A DNA stretch of 64,000 bases from JALZUV01 sp963837025 (lineage in GTDB: Bacteria; Pseudomonadota; Alphaproteobacteria; Rickettsiales; JALZUV01), in contig CAWILT010000002.1 of NCBI GenBank assembly GCA_963837025.1, forward strand, positions 620,001 through 684,000, given 5' to 3'. The number at the start of each line of letters is the position of its first letter. Positions within the stretch are counted from its first letter, which is position 1. Shown piece by piece: positions 60,949 through 64,000 of this stretch. Below the pieces are notes generated by a model, which was not told where the DNA came from, did no database searches, and was given only the letters and a program-made list of their open reading frames with translations. The translations under genes were made by a program, and so were the position numbers.

Positions 60949-61597
60949 ATGAAATTCATTCTATCTACATTTTTCTGCTTAGTGGTGGGGGGGGGGTCTA
61001 TCGCCTCTTGCTGCCCGCCCAGTTTCCTATCCAGGAGGATGGACGGTCATGCAGATGAACGATAAAAATGCTAACAGTGTGCATCTACATTATTCGCCGA
61101 CTGCTAATTATTCCATAGGCTATAAGGCTGAGCGGTGGCGCGACAAGGACTGGCAGTTTCATGGCGGCCAATTTAATTATTTAGTCAAGCGGTGGAATAA
61201 TCCGGGTGAGCAAGCCAATCTTTACATCAAATCAGGTGTAGGAATGGCTTATAGCGATGCAGGCGCGTTTGATAGCAAAACACAATTAGCAGCATTTACA
61301 GGCCTCGCTGCCGATTGGGAAACACGCCGCTATTTTACCTCTTACGAAAATCGCTACACGAATGCGGGAGATATTGACGAATTTTTCATGCAAAATGCGC
61401 GTGTTGGCATCGCCCCTTACATTGGCGATTATGGCGATATTCATACGTGGCTCATGGTGCAGTTTGAACATAATCCGTCACAAGATGATGTTTTTACCAT
61501 CACACCATTCGTGCGAGTATTTGAAGGCGAATATATGGCGGAGGCGGGCATTAGCGACAAAGGTGATGCACTGTTCAATTGGATTGTCCGATTCTAA
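60949..61597 (+). CDS. Outer-membrane-type protein out of frame at a G10 tract (possible phase-variable gene)
   Basis: The ATG at 60949 has a good ribosome site (AGGAAAT) and starts a signal peptide MKFILSTFFCLVV, followed by G10 at 60987-60996. As sequenced, the frame then stops within 30 codons. With nine Gs it joins GGGLSPLAARPVSYPGGWTV and runs unbroken to 61597, 215 residues. The mature protein is a beta-strand-rich barrel: NYSIGYKAERWRDKDWQFHG, QANLYIKSGVGMAYSD, WETRRYFTSYENRYT, HTWLMVQFEH, and it ends in Phe as outer-membrane barrels do. The remaining in-frame start at 61049 would lack any export signal. Family not recognised; heavy-metal context. Could be contingency control or a homopolymer sequencing error. 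Confidence 0.7.
60987..60996 (+). repeat. Homopolymeric G10 tract inside the coding start
   Basis: Ten consecutive Gs in an AT-rich genome, located in the signal-peptide codons of the gene at 60949. Tracts of this kind mutate by slipped-strand mispairing. Confidence 0.97.
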
Positions 61598-61643
61598 ATT
61601 TAAACAAAACCAATGATTAAATGAAACTAAAAAGGAAATTAAA

Positions 61644-62003
61644 ATGAAAAACTCTCTTAAATTATTCGTTATTTTAGCTAATGTTCTTGCGTTTACTGCA
61701 ACTGCACAAGCGCAAGAAAAAACCATTATGGTTGAAGCTGAAACGCCAGTCTTAGCTGCTGCATCTGCTGCTCAATCGCATCATCAAGTGCTGATAAAGG
61801 TCAATGGATTAGTCTGCGATTTTTGCGCACGTGCGCTAGAAAAAGTATTTAGCAAACGCGATGAAGTTGCAAATATTGCAGTTGATTTAAGCAAGGCAGA
61901 AGTAAGGGTAACCATGAAGCCTAATCAAACCCTTGATGATGCGACACTAACCTCGCTCATCACCGATTCAGGTTATAATGTAACGCAAATTATTCGCCAT
62001 TAA
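61644..62003 (+). CDS. Periplasmic heavy-metal-associated (MerP-like) protein
   Basis: A 119-residue exported protein. The signal is MKNSLKLFVILANVLAFTAT, cleaved near AQA. A linker precedes a heavy-metal-associated domain: HQVLIKVNGLVCDFCARALE with C-x-x-C, then AEVRVTMKPNQTLDDATLTS and ITDSGYNVTQIIRH. MerP and related proteins bind Hg(II) or Cu(I) through this C-x-x-C and pass it to a membrane transporter. A good ribosome site (AAAGGAAAT) precedes the ATG. The upstream gene is 46 bp away and the downstream MerT-like gene 66 bp. Hg versus Cu cannot be told. Confidence 0.9.
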   Translation: MKNSLKLFVILANVLAFTATAQAQEKTIMVEAETPVLAAASAAQSHHQVLIKVNGLVCDFCARALEKVFSKRDEVANIAVDLSKAEVRVTMKPNQTLDDATLTSLITDSGYNVTQIIRH

Positions 62004-62069
62004 TCATCACAGTTTACATCTTTATCTGAGGCATTTCAGATGCAGATGTAATGTAAAAAGGATAGCATC

Positions 62070-62441
62070 ATGAACAAACAAACATTCATGCCTAGTTTAA
62101 GTTTATTTACATCGGTTGGAACATTGCTTTGCTGTGCCTTACCTGCGTTATTAGTGACGCTAGGTGCAGGGGCCGCACTGGCAGGCTTAGTAAGCTCAGC
62201 CCCATGGCTGGTGACACTATCAAAATATAAAATTTGGACATTTTCTATCTCAGGAATTTTAATTTTCGTATCGGGTATTATGCGATGGTCAGCTCGCAAT
62301 GCACCATGCCCCATCGATGCGCAACAAGCCAAAGCCTGTATACGATTGCGCAAAGTTAGTGGCGCTATATATTGGTTATCGGTTGCTGTATGGAGCATCG
62401 GTTTTTTCTTCGCATTTGTAGCCGTAAAACTAATTTATTAA
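62070..62441 (+). CDS. Small membrane protein of MerT/MerF type
   Basis: A 123-residue protein with three to four membrane helices. LFTSVGTLLCCALPALLVTL has a vicinal C-C in the first helix followed by A-L-P-A-L-L, the hallmark of MerT, MerF and MerC mercuric transporters. A later loop (RNAPCPIDAQQAKACIRLR) gives a second Cys pair, as in MerT/MerC. Other helices are KIWTFSISGILIFVSG and AIYWLSVAVWSIGFFFAF. A MerP-like gene lies directly upstream. No merR or merA is in the window, so reduction of mercury would need genes elsewhere, and a copper role is possible. Confidence 0.78.
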   Translation: MNKQTFMPSLSLFTSVGTLLCCALPALLVTLGAGAALAGLVSSAPWLVTLSKYKIWTFSISGILIFVSGIMRWSARNAPCPIDAQQAKACIRLRKVSGAIYWLSVAVWSIGFFFAFVAVKLIY

Positions 62442-62522
62442 ATGAAGCCCATAATGCTGATAAACTAAATAAAATGCACAAAATTTAAAATGAAAGTATG
62501 ACTAAGCACAGGAGATAATTTT

Positions 62523-63251
62523 ATGAAAACCGCAAAACTCTACCGTATGGTAACGGATAAACATATTTGCCCATTCGGCATTAAATCCAAAGATTTATTG
62601 CAGCGTAAGGGTTATCATGTTGAAGATAACCACCTCACTACACGCGAGCAAACGGATGCTTTTAAAAAAGAGCATCAGGTGGAAACTACCCCGCAAACTT
62701 TTATTGATGATCAGCGAATTGGCGGATATGACGCGTTGCGTTCGCACTTTAATATGCCGCCCGCTAAACCTGAAAGCACTACTTACACCCCCGTTATAGC
62801 TGTGTTTGCAATGTGTTTTTTAATGGCGCTTTCAACCCTAAATTTAATGAACTATCCTCTATTTAGTTTTAAGCTATTAGAGATGTTCATTGCTTTTTCA
62901 ATGTGCGTTTTGGCCATCTTAAAATTACGCGATTTATATGCTTTTACTAATCAGTTTATTACCTACGATTTGGTTGGTCGCCGCTATGTACGCTATGCCT
63001 ATTTTTATCCTTTTGCCGAAGGGCTTGCAGGTTTGCTGATGATTGCTGGAGTGGGCATAGGGTTGGCTGCACCACTGGCTTTCACCATAGGCACCATTGG
63101 CGCATTATCCGTCATTAAAGCAGTGTATATTGACAAACGTGAACTTAAATGTGCATGTGTGGGTGGCAATAGCAACGTGCCTTTAGGAGCAATTTCATTA
63201 ACGGAAAATTTTATGATGATGCTGATAGCAGCTATCATGCTGATTCGTTAG
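62523..63251 (+). CDS. Glutaredoxin-like domain fused to a MauE/DoxX-type membrane domain
   Basis: A 242-residue fusion. Residues 1-80 are a glutaredoxin fold: KLYRMVTDKHICPFGIKSKD, with C-P-F-G in place of C-P-Y-C, then the cis-Pro TTPQTFIDDQRIGGYDALRS. A linker leads to four membrane helices (FAMCFLMALSTLNLMN, LEMFIAFSMCVLAILKL, YFYPFAEGLAGLLMIAGVGI, LTENFMMMLIAAIMLI), with a periplasmic-side pair LKCACVGGN, all like MauE/DoxX redox proteins. An AGGAG ribosome site precedes the ATG. Presumably it moves electrons or thiols across the membrane for the metal-binding proteins beside it. Confidence 0.85.
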   Translation: MKTAKLYRMVTDKHICPFGIKSKDLLQRKGYHVEDNHLTTREQTDAFKKEHQVETTPQTFIDDQRIGGYDALRSHFNMPPAKPESTTYTPVIAVFAMCFLMALSTLNLMNYPLFSFKLLEMFIAFSMCVLAILKLRDLYAFTNQFITYDLVGRRYVRYAYFYPFAEGLAGLLMIAGVGIGLAAPLAFTIGTIGALSVIKAVYIDKRELKCACVGGNSNVPLGAISLTENFMMMLIAAIMLIR

Positions 63252-63253
63252 AT

Positions 63254-64000
63254 TCATTGTTCCTCAAGATAATGAACAAGCACACATTCTTCCGTGTCTT
63301 CATTTGCTAAATTCCAACTAATCGCGCTAGGGCTCGCCAGAATATTTCCGCCATTAACGCAACCCGTGGTTTGCCAATTACCACCATTATCTGCTTGATT
63401 TATCGCAATAAAATTTCCAGTCGCAGGTTTATTATCATCATATTTTTTATCCAATTGTGAAGCGGTTAAGGTGGATAATGCACCTTCAATGGTGCTATTG
63501 GTACGCAGCCGCTGTAAGATGAAATAATTACCTGTTTTGCCATAGGTCACGCCTGAGCTTAAGCCGTAGCCGGCACGCTCTACGGGCGATTCAGGAAAAT
63601 CGACGCCAATTTGTGGATTAGTCGTAATGATAGGATAGTTTCCCGTTATCATACCCGCACGTGATAAATGCATCCATGATAAGGTATAATCAATCAAACC
63701 ATTGCCATTGCCATTACAGGTGAGGGGATTAGTTGCACACGTTGGCCAATAATCGGATGCATCCGATAAATCACCGGGCAGCTCTTTAAACTTATCTTTA
63801 AAAGTTTGAACCACCGTTTGATATTGTTCAAGCTCAGCCATAGTCGAATTAATTGCGGCTTTATCAATCAGGCTTTTGCCTGCAATAATGCCACCCACTA
63901 TAAGCCCGATGACAACCAGAACAATCGATAATTCTATTAGGGTAAACCCCGCTTTAGGTGAAAAAGTTTGGCGTTGTATATCGTTCAAATGCGAATTTAT
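63254..64000 (-). CDS. Prepilin-like protein, paralog 3 (start at or beyond window edge)
   Basis: A pilin-like protein of at least 244 residues. The conserved part is AG/FTLIELSIVLVVIGLIVG after a longer leader (NDIQRQTFSPK). The frame is open to the last base with only a TTG at 63988 for a start, so the true start may be outside the window. The body repeats the plan of the other two genes: AELEQYQTVVQTFKDKFKEL, PGDLSDASDYW, NGNGNGLIDYTLSWMHL and a Cys-containing end, but similarity is lower. Convergent with the glutaredoxin-MauE gene (2 bp apart). Confidence 0.87.
   Translation of the reverse strand: MNSHLNDIQRQTFSPKAGFTLIELSIVLVVIGLIVGGIIAGKSLIDKAAINSTMAELEQYQTVVQTFKDKFKELPGDLSDASDYWPTCATNPLTCNGNGNGLIDYTLSWMHLSRAGMITGNYPIITTNPQIGVDFPESPVERAGYGLSSGVTYGKTGNYFILQRLRTNSTIEGALSTLTASQLDKKYDDNKPATGNFIAINQADNGGNWQTTGCVNGGNILASPSAISWNLANEDTEECVLVHYLEEQ

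Noticed and set aside
1..64000. CRISPR arrays, rRNA genes, intact insertion sequences and integrases
   Set aside because: I scanned for regularly spaced repeats, transposase-like frames and rRNA motifs and found none; the only arrays are in-gene repeats.

Overview
The window is a gene-dense stretch of a bacterial chromosome with an AT-rich composition (my impression is about 40% G+C; I did not compute it). Gene content points to a Gram-negative and probably to a low-GC alphaproteobacterium: RND efflux, OmpA and DUF481 outer-membrane proteins, a heptose-epimerase-like enzyme, UbiK, a lipid-modification operon of the kind linked to the singlet-oxygen response in Rhodobacter, and an elongator-type tRNA-Met(CAT). 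The lineage call is inference; no rRNA is present to anchor it.

Layout. 1-2.1 kb: DNA repair, with the end of an ATP-dependent DNA ligase and a photolyase whose two domains are separate genes in reversed order. 2.2-7.8 kb: an RND efflux adaptor and permease with an Old Yellow Enzyme reductase between them. 7.8-15.4 kb: an envelope and stress block (DUF4112, entericidin-like lipoprotein, Pmp3, DUF883, holin-like and DUF2177 proteins, phospholipase D, Dps) interleaved with KdpD/KdpE-like signalling genes but no potassium pump. 15.6-17.6 kb: a second two-component pair. 17.7-24.7 kb: a compact lipid-modification operon (flavin oxidoreductase, DUF1365, Cfa-type methyltransferase, chalcone-isomerase-like, MFS, DUF3833, SDR) facing a further SDR. 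24.8-37.4 kb: a large unknown membrane protein, a sodium/solute symporter, trehalase, a hydrolase, and an operon of acyl-CoA dehydrogenase, ABC-F ATPase, amidoligase and class I glutamine amidotransferase. 37.5-48.4 kb: housekeeping (typA, RhlE-like helicase, purQ, greA, mutT, rnd, ubiK) plus unknown membrane proteins, one interrupted by a frameshift. 48.5-57.6 kb: a HldD-like epimerase, a duplicated gene unit behind near-identical putative PHO boxes and leaders, fumC, an AlkA-type glycosylase, a ZntB-like transporter, purB, a DUF481 porin and tRNA-Met. 57.7-64 kb, directly after the tRNA: an accessory-looking region of three pilin-like genes, gene remnants and a five-gene metal-handling cluster.

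The most unusual signals are four. First, a tandem duplication at 49.47-52.05 kb, where 160 bp of upstream DNA (PHO-box-like direct repeat plus a structured leader) is almost identical while the coding parts have diverged, and where copy 1 carries an in-frame TAG at one codon of the intact copy-2 gene. Second, a G10 tract inside the signal-peptide region of an outer-membrane-type protein (60987-60996) that puts the gene out of frame by one base, as in a phase-variable contingency locus. Third, the split and inverted photolyase. Fourth, the amidoligase/amidotransferase pair. Homopolymer sequencing error is the main alternative for the G10 tract and for the A7 frameshift at 37756.
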